Source: Actinomycetota bacterium
GTDB lineage: Bacteria > Actinomycetota > Actinomycetes > Nanopelagicales > Nanopelagicaceae
NCBI GenBank assembly: GCA_009698975.1
Contig: WLPB01000021.1
Span: 1 to 10,781 of the forward strand
Direction: 5' to 3'
DNA length: 10,781 nt
The number at the start of each line of letters is the position of its first letter. Within the stretch, counting starts at the first letter, position 1. The notes beneath the pieces were generated by a model, which was not told where the DNA came from, ran no database searches, and saw only the letters and a program-made list of their open reading frames with translations. The translations under genes and the position numbers were made by a program. Positions 1-6,603 of the stretch are shown here, in pieces.

Positions 1-20
1 AAGCAGGAGCTACAGAGAAA

Positions 21-48
21 AACCCGCAGAGCAATCTGCGGGTTTTTT
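21..48. terminator. Rho-independent terminator, probably bidirectional
   Basis: A perfect 10-bp stem (21-30 pairing with 35-44) closes a GCAA tetraloop of the stable GNRA class. It is followed by a run of T residues on + (43-48). On the minus strand the A run at 18-22 gives a T5 tail, so it could end transcripts from both sides. It probably ends a gene lying left of the window. It also argues against the TTG at 50 as the start of the next gene, because that TTG sits directly behind the T run. Confidence 0.85.
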
Positions 49-82
49 CTTGCTCAAAGCCAAAAATGTCACCGACAGTCAC

Positions 83-88
83 TACCCT
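83..88 (+). promoter_or_regulatory. TANNNT -10-like box of a leaderless-type promoter
   Basis: TACCCT lies exactly 6 nt before the ATG at 95, and there is no purine-rich Shine-Dalgarno upstream. A transcript starting about 7 nt after the box would begin at the ATG. The same geometry occurs at two other genes in this window. No convincing -35 box is visible. Confidence 0.45.
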
Positions 89-94
89 TTACCC

Positions 95-775
95 ATGAGC
101 TGGTTCGCAAACTTCAAAGCCAATCGCGCCGCAAAGCGCGCCCAGAAAGATCACGATGCCCTTCACGCAATCTGGCAAGAAGATGTCGACTGCCTGCGCA
201 AGATCATCGCCGCCATCACCGCCGCATCGCAAGGCAAAGACTCTGTCCCTAACTCACTAATGCAAAAGCCCGGCGAACACACTCTCTGGTCTGGCCAAGG
301 CATCTTCCACGAAACCGGTCGCACCGCATCTACCTACGTCGGCGGATCATCCGGTGTCTCTATCCCCATCGGCGGCGGAATCCGTTTCCGAGTCGGCGCC
401 ATGAAAGGCCAAGTAGTTCCCGGTGAAGAACTTCAAGTAGATAAAGATCAAGGCGTAGTCATGCTCACCACCGAACGCCTCATCTTCAGCGGCCCTAACC
501 ACACTCGCGAATGGAACTTCGACAAGCTCTTAATGCTCTCCACCAACGAAGACGAATCCGATTACTTCATCAGCGTCTCCAACCGCCAGAAAACTTCTGG
601 AGTCCGCTTCCACCCAACCGTCGGCCGCGAATTCAACCGCTTCCTGGGCTCTGCAACCTCAGCACATGAAAGCGGCTACGACGCAGTGCTAAAAGAGTTA
701 CATAAAATGGAAAAAGAAGTGATCGAACTCAAACCAAAACTCGCAATCACATCAGAGCGTGCCGAACTCCAGTAA
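95..775 (+). CDS. Conserved protein with PH/GRAM-like domain
   Basis: A protein of 226 residues if it starts at the ATG at 95. I prefer this start because a TANNNT box lies 6 nt upstream, and because the in-frame TTG at 50 falls immediately behind a terminator T run. The N-terminal 60 residues are basic and alanine-rich and look helical. The middle part (about residues 57-185 from this start) alternates strand-like segments. It contains a glycine-rich patch (GGSSGVSIPIGGGIRFRVG), the stretch LTTERLIFSGPNHTREWNF, and SVSNRQKTSGVRF. The pattern 'sets threshold, TxxRLIFxG, REWxFxKL, VSNRQKxSG' is typical of bacterial PH/GRAM-like domain proteins common in actinobacteria. No signal peptide or membrane segment is visible, so it is probably cytoplasmic. 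It uses GC-rich, C-ending codons unlike the genes to its right, so it probably belongs to the host backbone. Function is unknown. It is convergent with the next gene, 26 nt apart. Confidence 0.75.
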   Translation: MSWFANFKANRAAKRAQKDHDALHAIWQEDVDCLRKIIAAITAASQGKDSVPNSLMQKPGEHTLWSGQGIFHETGRTASTYVGGSSGVSIPIGGGIRFRVGAMKGQVVPGEELQVDKDQGVVMLTTERLIFSGPNHTREWNFDKLLMLSTNEDESDYFISVSNRQKTSGVRFHPTVGREFNRFLGSATSAHESGYDAVLKELHKMEKEVIELKPKLAITSERAELQ

Positions 776-801
776 ATCAAAACTTTTCGGGAAAAAATCT
801 T

Positions 802-2895
802 CTACCTAATTACATTACGAGGATTTTGAAGAATCTTCGGTGCGGCCTTTAAGAAGCGACCAAGAAGGTTTCTATTGAGAGTCGATTCGCCGTTCATGAA
901 ATCAATCATGTGATCTGACCAAATCCATGACAGCCATTCATCGACCTGCATATGTCCATCGACATCGTCATCCTCTAGAAGATCAGAGAAATCTGAAATA
1001 AATTTCATTACAGACATATAGAGATACTCGACCACGGCAGCAGCTGAAGGTGGCATTTGTTCTCGCATAAAAGGTTCAAAATCCCAATCACGAGGACTAT
1101 TTTCACTTAGATCTTGATTCCTATTTATAGTGTAGATGCAGAGCATCGGGGCAAGTCTTTCGAAAGATGTTAGATCTTGTCCCTGGCTTCGAGAATCGTA
1201 AATCGAGATGAAATCTTTTACGCACTCTTCTTTGACTTCATAGAGGAATAGCTCTTTGTAGAGATTGATATCTTGCGAGAATCCCGACTTCCAACCACCA
1301 TCGACTCGAGCAAATGTTCCATAATTCCGAGAACGGTATTCAAGCCACATCGTTGTAATGGGCTCATAAGCAACTACTAGAAAGGTGGATGCGGTCGGTA
1401 AATACTCGATATTCCTACGATCAATCATCTTCTCAAATTTCATACGGGCTTGGTTAGCCTTTGCAACGTCGGCTGCAGATCTCTGGATACTCTCGCCATC
1501 TTCATCCTCTGCGAAACTTTCACTCAAAAGTTGGTGAATCTGTGGGTAGCTCAACTCCTTTTCATTCTTTACAAAGGCATCGAGAATTGTGAGATTCGCT
1601 GGCATGAAACCAAGGTCAAAATCTGCTTCTTGTAGCACCTTGATATTTCCGCGGAGTTCGGCAGTCATCTCGCGGATAACAACCGCGGCAACTCGCTGCA
1701 GCTGCGAGAACTTCAATGTCTCTTTATCCATTCCATTAACGCGATCGTAGAAATCGAAGCCAGACGGAACATCCCCGCGATAATCGAGTTGATATTTGAT
1801 CAGTGCGGGATCTTTGATGTGTATCTCTTGCAGGGCGCCTGAGTCATAGCCTGCGATTACTTCGTGCTCTCGTTCGGGGCGCAGATGCACAATCGATACT
1901 CCAGCAAGGTCATAAATATCCTCAACTTCTCTATCGCGCTTTAGCAGTCGCCAAGAACCTTTTCCGGCACGGGTGAATAACCCAAATTTCGTATTGGCAA
2001 CAAGTTGATAGAGCACTTCCTTAGGAGATTGGGAAAACCAAGCTTCCAAGCGATTAGCTGGCTTGAGGTGCAAATCTCTGGTTAGCCTAAATCTTTCAAC
2101 ACTCTCTCGATTGATTGGTCTTTGATAGTCAATTCCTACAGAAATCACATCAAGTAAGTGTGCACTTAACTCTCGCATTGAAGCTTTCCCACCATTGAGG
2201 TAGTTCTGAACAGCGGAGCCTCTCATCTCGGCATCGAATTCATCTAAACTATCAGCACTGGCTGCATGGTTACCAGCTTCATGAAAGGCTTCCGCAACAG
2301 CATCATGAAGTGACGGATGCATATGAATTCGATAGAGCTTCTCCTCTATAACTTCTGACGCCGGTTTACGGCGTTGTCTTAACACATACTCTTCGGTCTC
2401 GGCCTGCAAATACTCTAGCTCTGCCACATCGTGGCGCATCAAATCCATATCACTTACTGAAATGCGACCTGGGCCATAGGTAATGACTTCTGGTTTCGGA
2501 TCAACAAAATCCTGAATCCAGTTAACTAGTTCGGCAATATCACGAAGACATTCTGGTGACTCGGTATCATCTAACCCGCCTTCCCAATTGAGAATTTCTT
2601 GGTATTGGCACACATCGTGGTAGTAGAGAAGATCATCTGGGTTTTGATCAAAAGCTCGTACAACCATGTCATAAGAGTCGGCTGCAAAATTGATGTACTT
2701 CAAATCAGGATCAGGATTCCATCCCTGCCACACCGGTTCCCACTTACCGCTTTCACGGATAAAGGCACCAAAGCGAGATGTGAGGTGAATGAGTGCATAG
2801 AGATGTGCACTTGATACCGGCTCATCCGAATCTCCGATGTTCAGCACCCCGACTAGACGATCTGGCGCAAAGTATGAAAAATCGTCATCACTCAT
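802..2895 (-). CDS. Large uncharacterised protein with three divergent internal repeats
   Basis: A 697-residue acidic protein of unknown family. It has no signal peptide, no membrane segment, no Walker motif and no nuclease motif that I can see. A short motif recurs three times: FGAFIRESGKW (residues 42-52), FGLFTRAGKGSW (304-315) and YGTFARVDGGW (525-535), that is [FY]-G-x-F-x-R-x(2-3)-G-x-W. Each copy follows a hydrophobic segment. Copies 2 and 3 are followed 20-35 residues later by a similar stretch ending in a YDS motif (AGYDSG near 350, SIYDSRS near 568); copy 1 is followed less clearly by RAFDQNP near 83. This suggests three copies of one small alpha/beta domain, separated by helical linkers. 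A basic, helical region lies near 160-190. The ATG at 2895 is supported by a TACTTT box 6 nt upstream and the lack of a Shine-Dalgarno. The gene points away from the restriction cassette and is convergent with the PH-like gene. Its position beside a defence cassette allows an accessory defence role, but that is only inference from location. Confidence 0.85.
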   Translation of the reverse strand: MSDDDFSYFAPDRLVGVLNIGDSDEPVSSAHLYALIHLTSRFGAFIRESGKWEPVWQGWNPDPDLKYINFAADSYDMVVRAFDQNPDDLLYYHDVCQYQEILNWEGGLDDTESPECLRDIAELVNWIQDFVDPKPEVITYGPGRISVSDMDLMRHDVAELEYLQAETEEYVLRQRRKPASEVIEEKLYRIHMHPSLHDAVAEAFHEAGNHAASADSLDEFDAEMRGSAVQNYLNGGKASMRELSAHLLDVISVGIDYQRPINRESVERFRLTRDLHLKPANRLEAWFSQSPKEVLYQLVANTKFGLFTRAGKGSWRLLKRDREVEDIYDLAGVSIVHLRPEREHEVIAGYDSGALQEIHIKDPALIKYQLDYRGDVPSGFDFYDRVNGMDKETLKFSQLQRVAAVVIREMTAELRGNIKVLQEADFDLGFMPANLTILDAFVKNEKELSYPQIHQLLSESFAEDEDGESIQRSAADVAKANQARMKFEKMIDRRNIEYLPTASTFLVVAYEPITTMWLEYRSRNYGTFARVDGGWKSGFSQDINLYKELFLYEVKEECVKDFISIYDSRSQGQDLTSFERLAPMLCIYTINRNQDLSENSPRDWDFEPFMREQMPPSAAAVVEYLYMSVMKFISDFSDLLEDDDVDGHMQVDEWLSWIWSDHMIDFMNGESTLNRNLLGRFLKAAPKILQNPRNVIR

Positions 2896-2901
2896 ACGCT
2901 A

Positions 2902-2907
2902 AAAGTA
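2902..2907 (-). promoter_or_regulatory. TANNNT -10-like box of a leaderless-type promoter
   Basis: Read on the minus strand, TACTTT is followed by exactly 6 nt (TAGCGT) and then the ATG of the 697-residue protein. No Shine-Dalgarno is present. The spacing equals that before the genes at 95 and 3557. No clear -35 box is visible. Confidence 0.45.
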
Positions 2908-2977
2908 ATGGCTACCACTGACATCTACTAGAGCAACTCATGACTCTCTTCTAATAAGCCCCTTTGCCGAGGCGTAA

Positions 2978-3001
2978 AAAGGCCCACCTGGCGAGGTCTT
3001 T
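2978..3001 (-). terminator. Hairpin with T5 tail on the minus strand (candidate terminator)
   Basis: AAAGGCC (2978-2984) pairs with GGTCTTT (2995-3001), 7 pairs including one G-U, around a 10-nt loop. On the minus strand the hairpin is followed by a T run (complement of 2976-2980). It could insulate the 697-residue gene from transcription arriving from the right, or be the remnant of a terminator from a lost gene. The stem is weaker than the one at 21-48. Confidence 0.3.
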
Positions 3002-3023
3002 AAGATGCCCTAGCGCACTGCAA

Positions 3024-3029
3024 TAATCT
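3024..3029 (+). promoter_or_regulatory. TANNNT -10-like box before the decayed gene
   Basis: TAATCT lies 4 nt before the ATG at 3034, again without a Shine-Dalgarno. An overlapping AATAAT would sit 6 nt before the ATG. This resembles the leaderless arrangement of the neighbouring genes and suggests that the decayed gene once had, or still has, its own promoter. Confidence 0.3.
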
Positions 3030-3033
3030 CCCC

Positions 3034-3423
3034 ATGGCCGACAAAGAACTGACTCCCAATTAGATCGAATACCCATCCTGGAAAGTCACGGCTGGAATCC
3101 TCGAACGAATCGACGGCAAATTCTTCTTAGCTGATCTACATCCTGGTGCCGGCCAATATGACTGTCTCTCACTTGTTACATCCGCCCCAGAAATTGTCTT
3201 GATGCTCAATGACCGATTCAGAAAGGCAGAAAAATTAAACTCGATCAAATTAGATCTGGCTTATCAGTTGTCCAGCCTTGTCGAGAAGGCCTCAACCAAG
3301 TTAGCGATAAGCGAGATGGCCACGGAGTCTCCTACTTTGTGAGTGAGAAAAAAGAAACCAGCCAAAAAGACAGACTTCGATGCAATCTCTGCATCAATAT
3401 CACACTTTTGCGAAGAGCTGTAG
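3034..3423 (+). pseudogene. Decayed gene with in-frame stops, TY-Chap2-like start
   Basis: From the ATG at 3034 the frame reads MADKELTPN, then TAG (3061-3063). It continues without a break for 92 protein-like codons (IEYPSWKVTAG..., DGKFFLADLHPGAGQYDCLS...) to TGA at 3340-3342. The same frame stays open from the adjacent GTG at 3343 (RKKKPAKKTDFDAISASIS...) to TAG at 3421. The piece HPGAGQYDCLSL recalls the 'HPGGGQYDCLSL' segment near the start of actinobacterial TY-Chap2-type putative peptide chaperones; that match is from memory. Those proteins are, as I recall, longer, so this copy is probably both interrupted and truncated. The first stop could come from a CAG-to-TAG change. Alternatively, a short protein may start downstream of the TAG, or the piece after 3342 may be unrelated. 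The minus-strand ORF over part of this region is a shadow. Confidence 0.6.
3379..3395. promoter_or_regulatory. 17-bp perfect dyad (6-5-6)
   Basis: GATGCA and TGCATC flank a 5-nt spacer. The dyad lies in the end of the decayed reading frame, about 160 bp before the methyltransferase. It could be an operator or chance; no nearby gene encodes an obvious DNA-binding regulator. Confidence 0.2.
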
Positions 3424-3457
3424 GAGACTCAAATACTTAAAAAATCCCCCTGAATTG

Positions 3458-3474
3458 GAATATGTGCGATATTC
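3458..3474. promoter_or_regulatory. 17-bp perfect dyad (6-5-6) upstream of methyltransferase
   Basis: GAATAT and ATATTC flank GTGCG, a perfect dyad whose right end is 82 bp before the methyltransferase ATG. A further AATATT occurs at 3485-3490, so there may be a third half-site. As RNA, the right arm region can alternatively pair with 3485-3492, and an outer 7-bp pairing (3453-3459 with 3513-3519) encloses the whole. It is a candidate operator or structured leader element for the methyltransferase promoter region. Confidence 0.3.
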
Positions 3475-3544
3475 ACAGCGACGAAATATTGCCTGTTTGG
3501 GACGACGAGTTCTCCAATTGATTCAACTTGTCCCCGTTAACCAG

Positions 3545-3550
3545 TAAGCT
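3545..3550 (+). promoter_or_regulatory. TANNNT -10-like box of the methyltransferase
   Basis: TAAGCT is followed by exactly 6 nt (TTTCCC) and then the ATG at 3557, with no Shine-Dalgarno. This suggests a leaderless transcript for the methyltransferase. A weak -35-like TTCAAC (3522-3527) stands 17 nt upstream of it. Confidence 0.45.
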
Positions 3551-3556
3551 TTTCCC

Positions 3557-4879
3557 ATGTCTTTCACCTTTGCTGACCTGTTTGCCGGGATCGGAGGCTT
3601 TCATGCCGCATTGGCAAAACATGGCGGGGAATCCGTCTTTGTATCGGAGATCGATAAATCGGCCCGAGGTGTATATGCCAAAAATTGGCTTCAAGGTGAC
3701 GAAGCATTGATCCGGGGTGATATCACTAAATTAACCGAAGGCCCCGTGCGAGTGTCTAAACATAATGTTCTTACAGGTGGCTTTCCTTGTCAGCCTTTTT
3801 CTAAGTCTGGAAATCAGCACGGTGTCGCTGAAGCTCGCGGCACTCTTTTTTATGACATCTTAAGAATTATTGAAACAAAAAAGCCTGAATTGATTCTTTT
3901 GGAAAATGTCAGAAATCTAGTTGGCCCCAAGCATATTTCTGACTATCGGGTGATGATTCGCTTGATTAGAGAGTTGGGATACGTTGTTAGTGATGAACCA
4001 ACAATTCTCTCGCCACATGAGATACCAGAGCATCTTGGTGGCAGCCCTCAACATCGCGAGAGAATATTTATAGGTGCCGTGCGAATGAACAGCTCGACTG
4101 CAAAACGATTTGAAGAAATTGGGCCACTTCTTCCAAGGCATCCCTTTAAGGATTTTGGAGAGATTGAGTGGGACTTGGCTCAATTCTTAGAAAAGCATGC
4201 GTCTAAGAATTCAGTGCTGCAAGAGGGTGCGGAGTTATCTACCGAACAAAAGAAGGCACTTAAGGTCTGGAATGAGTTTGTGCGGCTCAACTTGCATAAG
4301 AACGGAGAGAAATTACCCGGCCTTCCATTGTGGACGGAATATTGGAAGCCAAGAAGTGAAATTAGAATTTCCAGGGAGATGCCCGACTGGAAGAAGAGAT
4401 TTATAGAGCGGAATTCAGAGTTCTATCTACAAAATCGCAGGTGGGTTGATGCCTGGATGGCAGATGCCAACCTTGAGAATTTCATTCCGTCTTATCGAAA
4501 ATTTGAGTGGCAAGCTCAAGAATATAGAGATATAAACAAGTGTCTGATCCAATTCAGGCCAAGTGGAATTAGAGTGAAGGCCCCAAATTACGTGCCGACA
4601 TTCGTCGCAATGGCTCAAACTCCAATACTTGGTTGGGAGAAGCGATCGCTCAGCGTTTCGGAAGCTAAGGCCCTGCAAGGATTCAGCAAGTCATTTAAGT
4701 TTGGGGATCAACGCGACAGCCTCTCCTTCAAGCAAATTGGAAATGCAGTTCATGTAGGGGTCGCAAGTACTGTTTTTCAGGCCCTGTTAAAGCGAGCCAG
4801 GCAATTAGAGCAACCTTGGGCAGTGAATCTCGATGCCCAAAACACTCATCTCGAAGAGCTACCCGTCCCGAACCCTTAA
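3557..4879 (+). CDS. DNA (cytosine-5-)-methyltransferase
   Basis: A 440-residue enzyme that transfers a methyl group from S-adenosylmethionine to carbon 5 of cytosine in a specific DNA sequence. The C5-methyltransferase motifs appear in order: motif I DLFAGIGGF (7-15, cofactor site), motif IV PCQ with catalytic Cys78 (77-79, within GGFPCQPFSKSG), motif VI ENV (116-118), motif VIII QHRER (165-169), motif IX around RPSGIRVKAPNYVPTFVAM (334-352) and motif X QIGNAVHVGVA (393-403). All catalytic residues are present, so it should be active. About 165 residues lie between motifs VIII and IX. This is where the target-recognition domain sits, so the target site cannot be told by eye. The start is supported by the TANNNT box 6 nt upstream. 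It is followed by a terminator-like hairpin, so it appears to be its own transcription unit ahead of the GHKL/Z1/nuclease operon. It most likely supplies the protective methylation for that cassette. Confidence 0.95.
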   Translation: MSFTFADLFAGIGGFHAALAKHGGESVFVSEIDKSARGVYAKNWLQGDEALIRGDITKLTEGPVRVSKHNVLTGGFPCQPFSKSGNQHGVAEARGTLFYDILRIIETKKPELILLENVRNLVGPKHISDYRVMIRLIRELGYVVSDEPTILSPHEIPEHLGGSPQHRERIFIGAVRMNSSTAKRFEEIGPLLPRHPFKDFGEIEWDLAQFLEKHASKNSVLQEGAELSTEQKKALKVWNEFVRLNLHKNGEKLPGLPLWTEYWKPRSEIRISREMPDWKKRFIERNSEFYLQNRRWVDAWMADANLENFIPSYRKFEWQAQEYRDINKCLIQFRPSGIRVKAPNYVPTFVAMAQTPILGWEKRSLSVSEAKALQGFSKSFKFGDQRDSLSFKQIGNAVHVGVASTVFQALLKRARQLEQPWAVNLDAQNTHLEELPVPNP

Positions 4880-4893
4880 AACTGACCAGTTCT

Positions 4894-4914
4894 CAGGGAG
4901 CCCTGTAGTTTTTT
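4894..4914 (+). terminator. Hairpin plus T6 after the methyltransferase
   Basis: CAGGG (4894-4898) and CCCTG (4901-4905) form a short inverted repeat, followed by TAG and T6 (4909-4914). Outer AAAACT (4878-4883) can also pair with AGTTTT (4907-4912). The inner loop is tight, so the stem probably opens to four pairs. It lies 15 nt after the methyltransferase stop and before the Shine-Dalgarno of the next gene, so full or partial termination between the two is likely. Confidence 0.45.
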
Positions 4915-4962
4915 GCCTTCCTTTTGTCACACTCCGCAACTAGGCTTTCCCGAGGTCTAACT

Positions 4963-4967
4963 AGGAG
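4963..4967 (+). promoter_or_regulatory. Ribosome binding site that fixes a GTG start
   Basis: AGGAG lies 6 nt before the GTG at 4974 and supports this GTG as the start of the GHKL ATPase. This gene and the Z1 gene use Shine-Dalgarno initiation, unlike the leaderless-type starts of the methyltransferase and the 697-residue gene. Confidence 0.7.
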
Positions 4968-4973
4968 TGAATC

Positions 4974-6602
4974 GTGGCAAATAAGGACAAAAACGCACAA
5001 GACGGCGAAGATTTCGAAGTAAATATTGAGCCGGATGCTTCTGCGCTTCGAATGTTCAGAAGTATGTCATTCACACCTTGGTACGCACTGGGTGAATTCG
5101 TCGACAATTCAATTACAAGTGCGCTTCGCAATCATAAAGAACTGATAACCAAAAACGGGAAAGATTATCAACTTAAAGTAGAAATCACTTTTCCGGCCGG
5201 GACAAACTCTCTCGTTGTGGAAGATAACGCTGCTGGAATTACACAGAAAGATATGCAGCGTGCTCTAAAAACAGGTGTTCCTCCGGAAGATACAAGTGTC
5301 GGGTTGAGCAAGCATGGCGTTGGAATGAAAGCGGCTTCCCTATGGTGGGGTGAGCATGTAATTATCGATACTTATTCCCTCACAGAACCAAATGGTTGGC
5401 ACGTAGAAATTGATGTATCTGAAAAAGGTGAGGTTACTTCGATTGTTAAGGTATCGAAAATTCCTCATCGCGGATTTTCGGGAACTAGACTCGAAGTTCG
5501 AGGCCTCTGGCAAAAAACACCTCAGGCCAAAACTGTTACTTCAATCAAATCATATTTGCCTTCGATTTATCGTGCATTCATTGGAGACACCGCGAAAGAT
5601 GGTCAACTGAAATGTTCGATTCTCTATCAGAATCAACCTCTGAAATTTGAGTATCCAAAACTTTTGACCGAACCATTGTGGACCTCTACAAGCGGCCCCG
5701 GAGAGGGCGAGTTGGAGCGTTATTGGCGCAAAGACATTTCTATTGAACTTCAAACCGGCAAAAAAATTGAAGGATGGGTTGGAATTCTTGATCGTATGAG
5801 TCGCGATCTAAGTGGTTTCTTCCTCCATTACCGAGGCAAAGGCATTGCCGGCGTTGTTCCACTTAACTCAGATAAGGACGAAGACCAGGCTGAGGCAAAA
5901 GACGCGATTTCCCGTGGATCGTACAAGCCTAGAAGAATTTTCAAGCAACAGGGAAGCTACCCCGATCAGTCATTCATCGGTGAATTCGATATTACGGCCT
6001 TTGGTAAAACCATTACCACGGACTCTCCTCTCTGGACGCCAGATGAAGAGGGAGAATTTATTGAGAAACTATTCAACAAGATGTCAGATGATGACTACAT
6101 TCGCATGGCAACTAACTTGCGAAGAAATAAAGCTGCTGTAGTCGATGAGGAAGCAAATAAGAAATCGGATAAGACTGAAGCACAAGTCATTCAAGATGCT
6201 TTGAGCGGACATGTCGATCACGTCGAAATAGAGACTACGGCAGAAGAATTAGAACAAATCAAAGTTGTTCTGGGAGACGATGCGAAGGAAGAGATTTGGA
6301 TAGTTCCTATCGAGGATCATGAAGGACATAAGCACATATTTAAGTTGGCTTTCGTGAAGGATGTATCTCGACCTTTCTTGATGGTCAAAGAGTTGAATAC
6401 GCATGAGCACGAAATCGAGGTCAATATTTTCCACCCAAGTTTGAATGGGGTAATTATCGACGGTAATGGAAGAAAAATCCTTCAGAGGCTTGCTGTAGCA
6501 TTCGCAGCCAGCGAAGTATTCAGCAGTGGGTACGATAAATCTCGTTTGCGCAATAAGGCCAATGATGTGCTTTCAAAACTCGGCATGATACTAAAGGATT
6601 AA
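4974..6602 (+). CDS. GHKL-fold ATPase, paraMORC/MutL-like
   Basis: A 542-residue protein with an N-terminal ATP-binding domain of the gyrase/Hsp90/histidine kinase/MutL (GHKL) fold. Visible motifs are the N box ALGEFVDNSITSA (38-50; catalytic Glu41, Mg-binding Asn45), G1 VEDNAAGI (82-89; Asp84, Gly88), G2 SKHGVGMKAA (112-121; ATP lid) and G3 SGTRLEV (169-175). In this fold ATP binding drives dimerisation and clamp-like closure. Residues about 190-370 probably form the S5-like second half of the ATPase module, including GFFLHYRGKGI (281-291). An acidic, charged linker follows (about 375-435), then a C-terminal alpha/beta part of unknown function. In prokaryotes, paraMORC ATPases are found beside Z1 or other SF2 ATPases, PD-(D/E)XK nucleases and methyltransferases, which is exactly this setting. 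It is probably a DNA-remodelling or clamp component of the restriction arm. It is first in the operon; its stop is 1 nt before the next ATG. Confidence 0.9.
   Translation: MANKDKNAQDGEDFEVNIEPDASALRMFRSMSFTPWYALGEFVDNSITSALRNHKELITKNGKDYQLKVEITFPAGTNSLVVEDNAAGITQKDMQRALKTGVPPEDTSVGLSKHGVGMKAASLWWGEHVIIDTYSLTEPNGWHVEIDVSEKGEVTSIVKVSKIPHRGFSGTRLEVRGLWQKTPQAKTVTSIKSYLPSIYRAFIGDTAKDGQLKCSILYQNQPLKFEYPKLLTEPLWTSTSGPGEGELERYWRKDISIELQTGKKIEGWVGILDRMSRDLSGFFLHYRGKGIAGVVPLNSDKDEDQAEAKDAISRGSYKPRRIFKQQGSYPDQSFIGEFDITAFGKTITTDSPLWTPDEEGEFIEKLFNKMSDDDYIRMATNLRRNKAAVVDEEANKKSDKTEAQVIQDALSGHVDHVEIETTAEELEQIKVVLGDDAKEEIWIVPIEDHEGHKHIFKLAFVKDVSRPFLMVKELNTHEHEIEVNIFHPSLNGVIIDGNGRKILQRLAVAFAASEVFSSGYDKSRLRNKANDVLSKLGMILKD
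6593..6598 (+). promoter_or_regulatory. Ribosome binding site inside the end of the GHKL gene
   Basis: AAAGGA ends 5 nt before the ATG at 6604 and overlaps the last codons of the GHKL ATPase. It supports this start and points to coupled translation of the two proteins. Confidence 0.6.
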
Positions 6603-6603
6603 T

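Noticed and set aside
50..94. 15-residue N-terminal extension of the first gene from a TTG at 50
   Set aside because: The TTG lies directly behind a terminator T run and has no ribosome-binding site. The ATG at 95 has a well-placed TANNNT box.
3060..3248. Minus-strand 62-residue reading frame
   Set aside because: It lies opposite the better-supported decayed plus-strand frame with HPGAGQYDCLSL and has no protein-like pattern of its own.
5223..5240. G1 motif of the GHKL ATPase reads DNAAGI rather than the textbook DxGxG
   Set aside because: As I recall, many paraMORC-type ATPases have DNAGGI-like forms with alanine at this position. Asp84 and the last glycine are kept, so inactivity is not implied.
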